64,000 nt of DNA from JAPPFW01 sp965231815 (lineage in GTDB: Bacteria; Actinomycetota; Acidimicrobiia; Spongiisociales; Spongiisociaceae): contig OZ246890.1 in the NCBI GenBank assembly GCA_965231815.1, positions 434,001-498,000 of the forward strand, given 5' to 3'. The notes below the pieces were generated by a model, which had not been told where the DNA came from, did no database searches, and worked only from the letters and a program-made list of their open reading frames with translations. The position numbers were made by a program, and so were the translations under genes. Shown in pieces: positions 8,124 through 16,566 of the stretch (the first letter of the stretch is position 1; every line of letters begins with the position of its first letter).

Positions 8124-8591
8124 CTATTGGTCCAACAGCGGGTTGACCCCTCGGACGTTGATTCCGTAGTCGAAGACCAGGTCCCCTCCTGTCAGGCCGG
8201 ACATCGCCAGGAGAACCGCTCCAGCGGCGACGACCACCAGGAACCGAACGGATCCCCCGCAGTCGGACCCTCTTCGACGGGAGATGAGCCGCCAGACGGT
8301 AGCCGCGATGAAGAGGGCAGTGGCCGCAAAGCTCCACCACTGGTGGGTCTCGATCACCCCATGAAGGTCGGTCTCCTCGTACGGGAAGTGGGAGATCACC
8401 CCGGACACCGTGGCGGCGGAGGCGCCGATAGTCCCGACCACGAGAAGTAACCAGGTGGCCTGGAGCATCCCCGATCCGGGTCTCAGCACAACGTAGGCCG
8501 TCAGGAACGCCAGCAGGAGCAGAAGGGCGATCGGGAAGTGGACCAGGATGGAATGGAGGTCTTCGATCGTATCGCTGATGAGATTCTCCAT
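8124..8591 (-). CDS. DUF2231-family membrane protein
   Basis: 155 residues from the ATG at 8589-8591, which has GGGAGGA about 5 bases upstream; an upstream ATG at 8651 lacks a site. The protein starts MENLISDTIEDLHSILVHFP, the HxxxVHFPIAL pattern of DUF2231, followed by four hydrophobic segments (about residues 20-38, 47-68, 83-100 and 112-132). DUF2231 proteins are predicted four-helix membrane proteins, some with heme-binding histidines; conserved His residues appear here in VHFP and THQWW. It has no operon partner and is one of the few intact genes in this stretch. Confidence 0.8.
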   Translation of the reverse strand: MENLISDTIEDLHSILVHFPIALLLLLAFLTAYVVLRPGSGMLQATWLLLVVGTIGASAATVSGVISHFPYEETDLHGVIETHQWWSFAATALFIAATVWRLISRRRGSDCGGSVRFLVVVAAGAVLLAMSGLTGGDLVFDYGINVRGVNPLLDQ

Positions 8592-9500
8592 GGCGTCCTC
8601 CCGGCGTCGATCCACGGTACCCGCATGGTTCCAGGTGCGCGGCGTGTCCATTCGGCTCGAGCGTCCAACGCTCCCCGAGGCGATGCGTGTCTCCCGTCGG
8701 CCTAATAGGCCAATGCCACGCTCCCGAAGGCCGGTGTCGAATGTCGCCGCCGACCGCTACGAGGAATGATCTTCGCACGCGTACCTGAGCTTCGCCTGAA
8801 AGGAACCTGAGAACCAGATGAGAAAGACATCCGCCACCGCTGCGCTCCTCGGAGGGTGCTGAGCAATCCGGCAGCCGCCTGCCAGTCGCCGACATGATTC
8901 GCGGTAGGTGGGCGGCAGGCCCGAGCAATCGTCACTGATCAGCCCACCCCAAGTGTCCTGATTTCTCAGGTTCGCTGATTGACTCCTTGACCACCAGCGT
9001 ACCACCGCCCCGCGCGCCCGAGAACGCGAAAAACGCCTGGCGGGTCGTCTCCGGCGGGAACCCACTCCCGGCCGCCGCCTCCTCGGCGCCGAAACGCGTC
9101 CCGCCATGCCCCTGCCCCGAGGTCCTACGGTCGGCTTGATCCCAGCCCGGCCAGGTCGGTACCGATAACGGACCGCTTGGTGCTTTGCGGTTACCCACCA
9201 GTATGTGACGGTTCTATGACATAACCATCTCTCCTGCAATAACACCGGCACTCCAAACGTAACCGGAACGAAGATTCGGGACACTAGCCCAACACCTGGC
9301 TGCCCGTCGGGCTGGACACGTGGTCCGCGGGGCCGAGCGATGCTGGTAGTGGTCGTCCCGTCGCCCGGTGGCCGATTCGTGGGGTGAGGCCCGGCGTTCC
9401 AAGCCTTTCCGCGCCTCCGCAACGGTCGTGGTCATTTAGTCCGGCTGGACAGCGAGACCGTAGCGGCTCCGGGAACGGACAGGAATAGTCAGCAGCCAAT
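8592..9500. other. Gene-poor spacer
   Basis: About 900 bases with several overlapping open frames (for example 8757-9422 and 8932-9198, minus) that have no recognisable motif, no ribosome binding site and low-complexity Arg/Gly-rich translations. A short palindrome CCTGATTTCTCAGG occurs near 8957. I see no supportable gene. Confidence 0.4.
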
Positions 9501-10680
9501 GATGCCAGCGGGTTTCAACCACAGGGTGATGGCCACAGCCACCTCGCCCATCAGCGAGATCAGGTCGTGGATGGCGGGCGGGCTCCGGCGTGTCGGCGAG
9601 CCGACATGCCACTGGTGGACGTGGCCCAGGCCGCTCCCGGGTATCCCCCTACCGGGGCCTGATGGATCACGTGGCCAACCTGGACTAGGCCGGGGTGTCC
9701 GACTACGGACCGGTGCTGGGCGAACTTCCGCTGAGGGAGGCCCTGGCAGCGGACATGTGCTCCGCTTACGGCAGTGCCGTACGTCCCGATCAGATTGCGG
9801 TGACGGCAGGAGCCAACCAGGCCTTCTGCCTGGCGGTGTCGGTGCTGGGCGAGCCCGGCGACCGGGTGATCATGTCCGTTCCCTGCTACTTCAACTACGA
9901 CATGTGGCTGAGCATGGGAGGCGTGGAGGCGGACTACCTGGTCTGCTCCGGCGACATGCTTCCCTCGCTGGACGGTGCAGCCGCCCTGCTGAACGAGTGG
10001 ACCAGGGCCATCGTCCTGGTGACGCCCAACAACCCGACCGGGCGCGTGTATCCACCGGAGTTGATCTCGGCGTTCGCCCGCCTGGCCTCCGAAGCCGGGA
10101 TCCACCTGATCCTCGACGAGACCTACCGTGACTTCCGCTCCACCGACACGCCCGCCCACGACCTGTTCCGAGATCCGGGCTGGGACGCGTCGGTACTGCA
10201 GATCCATAGCTTCTCGAAGGTGTACTCCATACCGGGATACCGGGTGGGGGCGCTGGCCGCCTCCCCGGAGTTGCTGCACGAGGTGGACAAGGTGGCCGAC
10301 TGCCTCACCATTAGCCCCAGCCGCCTCGGGCAGAAAGCCGCCCTCTACGGGCTGGGCCGCCTCGACGGTTGGGTGGCCGCCAACCGCCAGACCATGAACC
10401 GCCGGGTGACGATGTTCGCCGAAGCGATGCAGGGGAGCCGCTACGACGTGGTGTCGGCCGGGGCCTACTTCGCCTACGTGCGGCACCCGTTCGAGGGGGT
10501 CGCAGGGCGGCAGGTCGCCCGACGCCTGTTCGAGGAGCAGTCGGTGCTGGTCCTGGCCGGCGAGATGTTCGGACCCGACCAGGACCGCTACCTGCGCCTG
10601 GCCTTCGCCGACCTGGAGGACAGCGACATACGAGAGTTGGCCCGTCGCTTCGACAGACCGCCTCCGAACTTTGAGACATC
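9500..10680 (+). pseudogene. Broken class I/II PLP-dependent aminotransferase
   Basis: Three frames in succession spell one fold-type I aminotransferase. The start is SPISEIRSWMAGG (about 9541), the next piece is PLVDVAQAAPGYPPTG (about 9609-9657), and the body runs from SDYGPVLGELPLREAL to LARRF (9698-10660). Two frame changes (near 9595 and 9657) and an in-frame TAG at 9686-9688 separate them. The body keeps the family hallmarks: TAGANQAF, TPNNPTGRVYPP, LDETYRDF and the PLP-lysine motif HSFSKVYSIPGYRVG. The frame also runs past its natural C-terminus. Either the gene is inactivated or the assembly has several errors; the aminotransferase identity is firm, the substrate unknown. Confidence 0.75.
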
Positions 10681-11451
10681 GTGTTCGTCGAGCGCGCCTC
10701 CACCGGCAGCGGACCGGTCAGCGTGTTCCGGCCGGTCGTGGACACCTGGCGCGCGAACCGGCTGGAGAGCGAGGAGCAGTCCCCTCCGATCAGCCGCAAG
10801 GCAATGGCCGATTCGTCGGCGGATCACCTCTGGGGGACCGGATGGGCCAGCTGAAGCTGGAGTTCGGTACCGCCGGATAAGCCGCCAGTTGACCTTGCGG
10901 ATCGAAGCAACGCGTCGCCTACCGGTGAGCCGGGCTCTGGGAGAGAATCCGGGGCATTCCAGGGGTCGGACGGGTTCCAGCCGTGGAACGCACCCTGGGC
11001 CATCGTTGACCAGCGCTGGGTGGTGTACGCCCAGCCATGCGTGGGCAGGTCTAGGGGCTCAGCGGATCTCAGGGGGAGTGACCGTAGCGAGGAGGTCCGA
11101 GTCGGGGTTGTAGACGATTCCCTGGGAGTCGCAGCCGGAGAGCCGGATCCTGCGGTCGTAGACGATCGGTCGGAAGTGGGGTCGGTCATGCTCGGAACGA
11201 TGGGTGGGCCGTGGTTCACGAAACCCGAGCCACGGACCCCCGTGCCCACTCTCCGTCGGTCATTAGTTATCGGTAACTGATAACTAACAATATCTGAGTG
11301 TCAATAGGCAATTGTGCGGAAACCCTTACAACACAAGGCTCCGGCTACAGACGCCAGCTATCATCAGGTTGGTTGAGGATACGAGCGGGAGAAACTGGTG
11401 GGCGACCGAGTGAGGTGGAGCATCCGGCAACCGGTGATCGGCAGCCACTGA
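10681..11451. other. Spacer after broken aminotransferase
   Basis: Open frames here continue from the aminotransferase without a stop or lie in low-complexity reading frames. One stretch reads FVERASTGSGPVSVFRP (from about 10683), which may be another gene fragment I cannot name. A 25-base inverted repeat at 11263-11287 is listed separately. No intact gene is supported. Confidence 0.35.
11263..11287. promoter_or_regulatory. Perfect 9-bp inverted repeat, possible operator
   Basis: TTAGTTATC at 11263-11271 and GATAACTAA at 11279-11287 are exact reverse complements separated by 7 bases (GGTAACT). It is AT-rich in a GC-rich setting and lies about 165 bases upstream of the RCC1/SLH gene start. 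The size and symmetry suit a dimeric repressor site. The regulator is unknown. Confidence 0.4.
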
Positions 11452-13275
11452 GTGGCTAGCCGCGCCGCGCTGGCGGCTGCTGCCACGGTACTTGGATTGG
11501 TTTTTTGGGTCGGTCTGGTGGCGCTGGCGCAGGGTGGGGCAGTTCACCGATGACGATGGGTGGCCTCACGAGCCGGCTATCGACGCCCTGGCAGCGAGGG
11601 GAGTTCTGGAGCAGACGGAGTGTGCCGATGGGTTCTTCTGTCCCGGGGACCCGATACAGCGGTGGACAATGGCGGTGTGACTAGTTCGGTCTGTGGATGG
11701 CCGGCCGACGGTCGGTACGGGAGTCTCCCGGTTCGCGGATGTCGATTCGGGACTGTGGTCCACGCCGTTCGTGGAACGACTCGCCGATATCGGCATCACG
11801 TCTGGATGTGCGGTGGGCCCGCTGCGGTTCTGTCCGGACGAGCCGGTGACCAGGGGGCAGATGGCTACCTTTCTGACCCGGGCGCTGGATCTGGTTCCCC
11901 GAGCCGAGATCCTGGGCAGGTACACGGACATCGCCACCGGCAACAATCATGCATGCGGTCTCCGCGCCAACGGGACCATCACCTGCTGGGGAAGCAACGA
12001 TAACGGGACGACGGAACCGCCCCCGGGCACCTATACCTCCATATCCGCCGGGGGATTGCTGAACTGCGCGCTTCATGTGGACGGGCACGCTGTCTGCTGG
12101 GGATACGCGGACGGCCAGGCACGCGTTGCCGCCGGCCGCTACACCGCTGTGTCCGCCGACCACTGGTTCGGCTGCGGGTTGGACCCGGACGGATCCTTGA
12201 CCTGTTGGGGCAGGAATCCGTGGGCAGATAGCCCGGTGGAGTTGCCCGGAGGACGTTTCACCGCGGTCTCCACCGGCTCCGAACACTCGTGCGCTGTACG
12301 CGCCGAGGGGACCATCGCCTGCTGGGGCAACAACGATAACGGCCAGGCGGATGCGCCCGGCGGTCGGTTCACGACGATCGCCGGCGGTTACAGTCACTCG
12401 TGCGGGTTGCTGGCTGACGGGACGGTCGCCTGCTGGGGCGATTTCTACGGGTCAACGAGTCCGCCCCAAGGGAGTTCACCGCCGTGTCCGCCGACTTGTA
12501 CTACTCCTGTGGGGTGCGCACCAACGGCAGGATCACCTGCTGGGGTAGACCGGACTACGTGTGGGTGACCTCGCCGCCGACCGGAGCCGAGAGGTTCACG
12601 TCGGTCTCCGCCGGAGGGACCATCCACGGTATCCACGCCTGCGGCATCAGACCGGACGAGACGATCCACTGCTGGGGTACCAACAACTTCGGGCAGGCCG
12701 ACCCACCCCTGGATTGGTTCACCACGGTGGACACCGGCCACAACCACTCCTGCGGGTTGAGAGCCGACCAGACCATCGAATGCTGGGGGGGCTTCGTGGC
12801 AGAGCCTCCCAACCGGCTGTACAAGGCCATCTCACTGGGCGATACGCATTCGTGCGGCGTGCTCGACGACGGCACCGTGACGTGCTGGGGTTCGGACAGC
12901 CTGGGAGTCACCGACGCTCCGGACGGCGACTTCAGCGCCGTAGCTGTCGGCGAGAGGCACGCCTGCGGTCTACGTACCGACGGCACCGTGGCCTGCTGGG
13001 GTAACAACTGGGCCGGCCAGTCGGATCCTCCCGCCGGGACCTTCACCATGGTCGACACCGGACACGACCATACCTGCGGCCTCCGCACCGACCGTCGCAT
13101 CATCTGCTGGGGCTACTACCAGTCCGGAGCGACGGATGCACCGGCCGACAGGTTCACCGGCCTCAGCGTCGGTGCCCGCCACACCTGCGGCCTCCGGGCA
13201 GATGGAACCGTCGTCTGCTGGGGCTACGGCACCGTGTCCCCGCCCACCGACGTGGACTGGTTCAGTGACCCGTGA
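11452..13275 (+). pseudogene. Broken secreted SLH-domain / RCC1-repeat surface protein
   Basis: A GTG at 11452 begins a signal peptide (ASRAALAAAATVLGLVFWVG). A frame change near 11540 leads into SLH-like modules: FTDDDGWPHEPAIDALAARG, then FADVDSGLWSTPFVERLADI. An in-frame TGA at 11678-11680 stands where the repeat expects Trp. About eleven RCC1-type repeats of roughly 37 residues follow, each with the pattern H-x-CGLRxDGTxxCWG (for example SHSCGLLADGTVACWG). A second frame change near 12470, at a GGG run, splits the repeat array and frames rejoin to the stop at 13275. Such proteins are secreted beta-propellers attached to the cell surface. Homopolymer-associated shifts could be assembly errors, but the TGA adds to evidence for decay. 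Confidence 0.75.
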
Positions 13276-13543
13276 AATCCTAATCGGGGTCCAATCGGCG
13301 ACTGTGGATGACTGGCGGATGTTGGGCGGCCATAATCCGATGAGGGATACCGGCCTCGGAGGTACGGGGACCGATCCCGCCTTCTCGTGAACCGGGTTGC
13401 TCCATCAAGGAAGGTATTGAACAATCCACCAGCGGCAATCGTCATTGTGAGGCGACGTGGAGGATAAGGAGGATTCAGGCAGAAACTCTTGTTGGTCTGG
13501 GAGTTTAGGACCGTAAGAACCGGCGTGAAACCTCAGAAACCGG

Positions 13544-13618
13544 TGGGCCCACCTGGATTTGAACCAGGGACCTCATCCTTATCAGGGATGCGCTCTAACC
13601 AACCTGAGCTATGAGCCC
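13544..13618 (-). tRNA. tRNA-Ile(GAT)
   Basis: The minus strand folds as a complete 75-nt tRNA. The acceptor GGGCTCA pairs with TGGGCCC, the D arm contains AGCTCAGGTTGGTTAGAGC, the anticodon stem-loop CATCC-CTGATAA-GGATG gives anticodon GAT, and the T arm has GGTTCAAATCC. The discriminator is A, and the genomic sequence continues CCG, so the terminal CCA is not fully encoded and must be completed by the CCA-adding enzyme (encoded at 59550). Confidence 0.95.
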
Positions 13619-13805
13619 GTGGGACGATAATACACTGATCCGGATCGTTACGGGCAGCCCGACTATCCCGGAATCCGGTCTTCGGCGATCATCCGTGCTC
13701 AACTATCACGTCGCCCGCGGCTGTTGGTAGGCATATGAGTATGCGGTTACAGCCCGCTCCGGGTCGGGTACCCCGTGAAAGAGATCGAAGCCCCGATCCC
13801 GGAGG

Positions 13806-16550
13806 TCAGCCTCGGTAGGCATCCGGCGCCGGCGGCAGCGGCCTAGTCAACCAGCGCGGGCGACGCAAGCCTCCCGGCCCCGGTCCGGGGCGGGTCTTTG
13901 ACATCCATTCCCGGTATATCTCGTGAGATCGGACGGTGTCGACGAACACATCGCCGTATCGATCGTCGGAAAGGGCCGGGACTAACCGCACCCGCTGATG
14001 CCAGGCGTGCATGCCCGACACCGGATCGGGATGGACAGGAAAGGCCAGGTTCTGGTGTACACCGGGATCACGCCACCATATACGTTCGCTGTCGGGGTCC
14101 TTCGATTTGAAGGGTTCGATGCCGGTCTTGTGCCTCAGCAACCATCCGTTCTTCCGGCGATTGATGTCCACCAACGCCGACGACCAGCGCTCGTTGCCTA
14201 TCTCGGGATCGAGGCGCCACCGGCCCATATGATGGGAGGCCGCCACGAGTCCGGGGCGGAGCCCCTCGGTGCGCCACGCCCTCATTACGAAGTAACCGAT
14301 GTCGGTGCTGATCCGGACCAAGTCGCCGGTTGCGAATCCGAGTTGGTCCGCATCTATCGGATTAATCCACAGCGGATGGCCGTGGCTGATCTCGTACAGG
14401 TATTTGGCGTTGCCCGACCGGGTATGGATAAGGGTCGGCAGCCGGAAGATGGGCAGCAGGATCCTTTCGTTTCCTTCCAGGTCGAGGTCCCGCCAATGGA
14501 CATGGGACTTGATGTAGGTGGGGATGGCCGACTCAGCCCAGTTCCAGGACTCCAGGGTGTCGGAGTGCCATTCGAGCAGTCGGGAGAGCGATGCGAACCC
14601 GCTCCGCCGGGCCCCGTCGATCTCCACACCCCCCTCGCCGGGTTCCGCGATCGACTCATTTAACCGGTATCGATCCCGGTCGATTTCGAATGCCCCGTAC
14701 TTGCGCATGTACTCGAGGGGATCGAGCCCTTCTTCAGAAGCACGCTCCGGCAGTCCGGGTACCGAGTTTTTGAACATCCATCCGTAGTACTCCTCGACGC
14801 TCACGGGTCGGCTCGGGTCGTCGGGTGACTCGTACCAGCCTCGCACGCCCAACTCTCCATCGGGATCGATCCTCCATGAGAGGTCGATCCAGAACTCGTT
14901 CTCTTCCCATACCTCACCCGGGTTGGCCTCGTAGGTTCGTTCGTAGATCTGCCCGTCTCTCTCGCCAGCCACCCGCAACACCGGTTGTCGGAACCCCAGC
15001 CAGCGGGCGGCATGGGTCTCGTAGGAGTGGGTGTCATGCCTTTCCGCTCCTACCCCCATCGGCAGAACGTAGTCGGCGAACCAGGCCGTCTCCGACCAGG
15101 TAGGGGAGAGGGCCACATGCAGGCCGACCCGGTCCCGGTCGCTAAGGACCTCCATCCAGGTAAACCCGTCCGGATTGGTCCATACCGGGTTGTAGACCCG
15201 AGTGAAATACACCTCGAGACGGCCCCGTCCCTCCTTCAGGAAATGGGGTAGCAGGTAGCTCATCTCGTAGTGGCACAGGGGGAACTCGTTCGGCCATATC
15301 AGCTCGTTCCAGCGGTTTGTCGGGGGAGGCATGTTCCAGTGGTCGGGCTTGAACTTGTCCCACGCGCTGGGCGACGTGCCTCCGACGGTGCCGACCGAAC
15401 CGGTCAGTACATGCAAGAAGAAAAGGCAGCGGGCCACCTGCCAGCCTCCGAGATTGCCCGAGGCGGCCGCCCGCCAGGTGTGGGATGCAAAACGACTTCC
15501 CGCTTTGGCGATTCCCTCGGCAACCGCCTCGATGCGCCAGGCGTCGACCCCGGTCTCTTCGGCGGCATGCTCGATGGTGTAGGAGGCGTACGTCTCCTTC
15601 AGCAGTTCTATGAAGCTGTCGTAGGTGCGGGGTCTATCCGGCGCGCGGGCGGCGAGCGACGCCTCCCAGTTGACCCACCGGCGCATGAACTCGTGGTCCA
15701 CTGCGTCCTGTTCGAGCAGCCGAGACGCCACCGCCAGCAGCATGGCCGCTTCGGTACCCGGCCACGGAGAAAGCCAGTAGTCGGACATGGACGCCGTATT
15801 GGAAAGGCGCGGATCGATGGTGGCCACCTTGGCGCCGGCTTGGCGCGCCTCGATTATGCGCTGGGCGTGCGGGTTGAAGTAGTGCCCCGATTCGAGCTGG
15901 GCTGACAGCAGCAGGATGAACCGAGCGTTGGCGAAGTCGGCCGAGGGTCGGTCGAAGCCCATCCACATGGCATAGCCGGTGCGTGCGCCCGCCGAGCATA
16001 TGTTGGTGTGGCTGTTGTGCCCGTCCACTCCCCACGAACGGAGGATGCGGTCTATGAATCCGTCCTCTCCGGGCCGCCCGACGTGGTACATGATTTCGTT
16101 GTGGCGGTCCTCGATCAGCGCGGTGCGAATGCGCCCTGCTATGTCCTGGAGGGCATCCTCCCAGGTAACCCGCTCCCACTGTCCCCCGCCACGCGGACCC
16201 ACCCGGCGGAGAGGATGGAGGATACGTTCGGGATCGTACATCTGGTTGAGGGTGGCCGGGCCCTTGGCGCAGTTACGACCCCTCGATCCCGGATGTTCGG
16301 GATTGCCTTCGAACCTCCGGACCCGGCCGCTGTCCTTGTCGACGTAGGCCAGCAGACCGCATCCGGCCTCACAGTTGAAACAGGTGGTGGGGACCAGCCG
16401 GTAGCGGCGCTTGACCTTCTCGGGCCACGCCTTGGCGTCGTACTCTTCCCAATCGTCCCATAACTCGGTGGGGGGGAAGGACACGAGTCCCGTCCCCGGA
16501 ACCAGTCGAGCAACTCGCTTGCCTTCTCGGGATCCCGGTTCTATGTTCAC
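13806..16550 (-). CDS. Molybdopterin oxidoreductase catalytic subunit (DMSO reductase family)
   Basis: 914 residues from a GTG at 16548-16550 with GGAGGG just upstream. Near residue 57 the pattern C-x2-C-x3-C (CFNCEAGC) with a fourth Cys in NCAKGP marks the N-terminal [4Fe-4S] domain. A probable molybdenum-ligand cysteine lies in SHTNICSAGARTG near residue 187, in the position used by polysulfide, thiosulfate and arsenate reductase-type enzymes. Bis-MGD-binding segments (RFILLLSAQLESG, KVATIDPRLSNTAS) and a C-terminal molydop-binding domain follow. No twin-arginine signal is visible, so the subunit is probably cytoplasmic, unlike most relatives. It is co-transcribed with the upstream ferredoxin-NrfD gene (16-base gap), which should carry electrons to or from quinone. 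The substrate cannot be told from sequence. Confidence 0.85.
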   Translation of the reverse strand: MNIEPGSREGKRVARLVPGTGLVSFPPTELWDDWEEYDAKAWPEKVKRRYRLVPTTCFNCEAGCGLLAYVDKDSGRVRRFEGNPEHPGSRGRNCAKGPATLNQMYDPERILHPLRRVGPRGGGQWERVTWEDALQDIAGRIRTALIEDRHNEIMYHVGRPGEDGFIDRILRSWGVDGHNSHTNICSAGARTGYAMWMGFDRPSADFANARFILLLSAQLESGHYFNPHAQRIIEARQAGAKVATIDPRLSNTASMSDYWLSPWPGTEAAMLLAVASRLLEQDAVDHEFMRRWVNWEASLAARAPDRPRTYDSFIELLKETYASYTIEHAAEETGVDAWRIEAVAEGIAKAGSRFASHTWRAAASGNLGGWQVARCLFFLHVLTGSVGTVGGTSPSAWDKFKPDHWNMPPPTNRWNELIWPNEFPLCHYEMSYLLPHFLKEGRGRLEVYFTRVYNPVWTNPDGFTWMEVLSDRDRVGLHVALSPTWSETAWFADYVLPMGVGAERHDTHSYETHAARWLGFRQPVLRVAGERDGQIYERTYEANPGEVWEENEFWIDLSWRIDPDGELGVRGWYESPDDPSRPVSVEEYYGWMFKNSVPGLPERASEEGLDPLEYMRKYGAFEIDRDRYRLNESIAEPGEGGVEIDGARRSGFASLSRLLEWHSDTLESWNWAESAIPTYIKSHVHWRDLDLEGNERILLPIFRLPTLIHTRSGNAKYLYEISHGHPLWINPIDADQLGFATGDLVRISTDIGYFVMRAWRTEGLRPGLVAASHHMGRWRLDPEIGNERWSSALVDINRRKNGWLLRHKTGIEPFKSKDPDSERIWWRDPGVHQNLAFPVHPDPVSGMHAWHQRVRLVPALSDDRYGDVFVDTVRSHEIYREWMSKTRPGPGPGGLRRPRWLTRPLPPAPDAYRG

Positions 16551-16566
16551 GATTGCCCTCCACCGC

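Noticed and set aside
8014..8928. 304-codon minus-strand frame
   Set aside because: It overlaps the DUF2231 gene in another frame and translates to Arg/Gly/Pro-rich sequence with no family pattern.
8757..9422. 221-codon minus-strand frame
   Set aside because: No ribosome binding site, no recognisable motif and Arg-rich composition typical of non-coding high-GC DNA.
10985..11060. RWVVYAQPC stretch resembling IS91 transposase
   Set aside because: Only nine residues match; the following family motifs (YTHR and others) are absent in all frames.
11678..11680. In-frame TGA in the SLH/RCC1 gene as a second selenocysteine or recoded codon
   Set aside because: It stands at a Trp-like position, no hairpin was seen, the gene has other lesions, and many intact genes in the window use TGA as stop.
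11900..13270. Regular repeats suggesting a CRISPR array
   Set aside because: The periodicity of about 110 bases follows RCC1 protein repeats with degenerate DNA, not identical repeats with unique spacers.
12484..13275. Second RCC1 frame as an independent gene
   Set aside because: It begins in the middle of a repeat, has no signal peptide and continues the preceding repeat register, so it is part of one broken gene.
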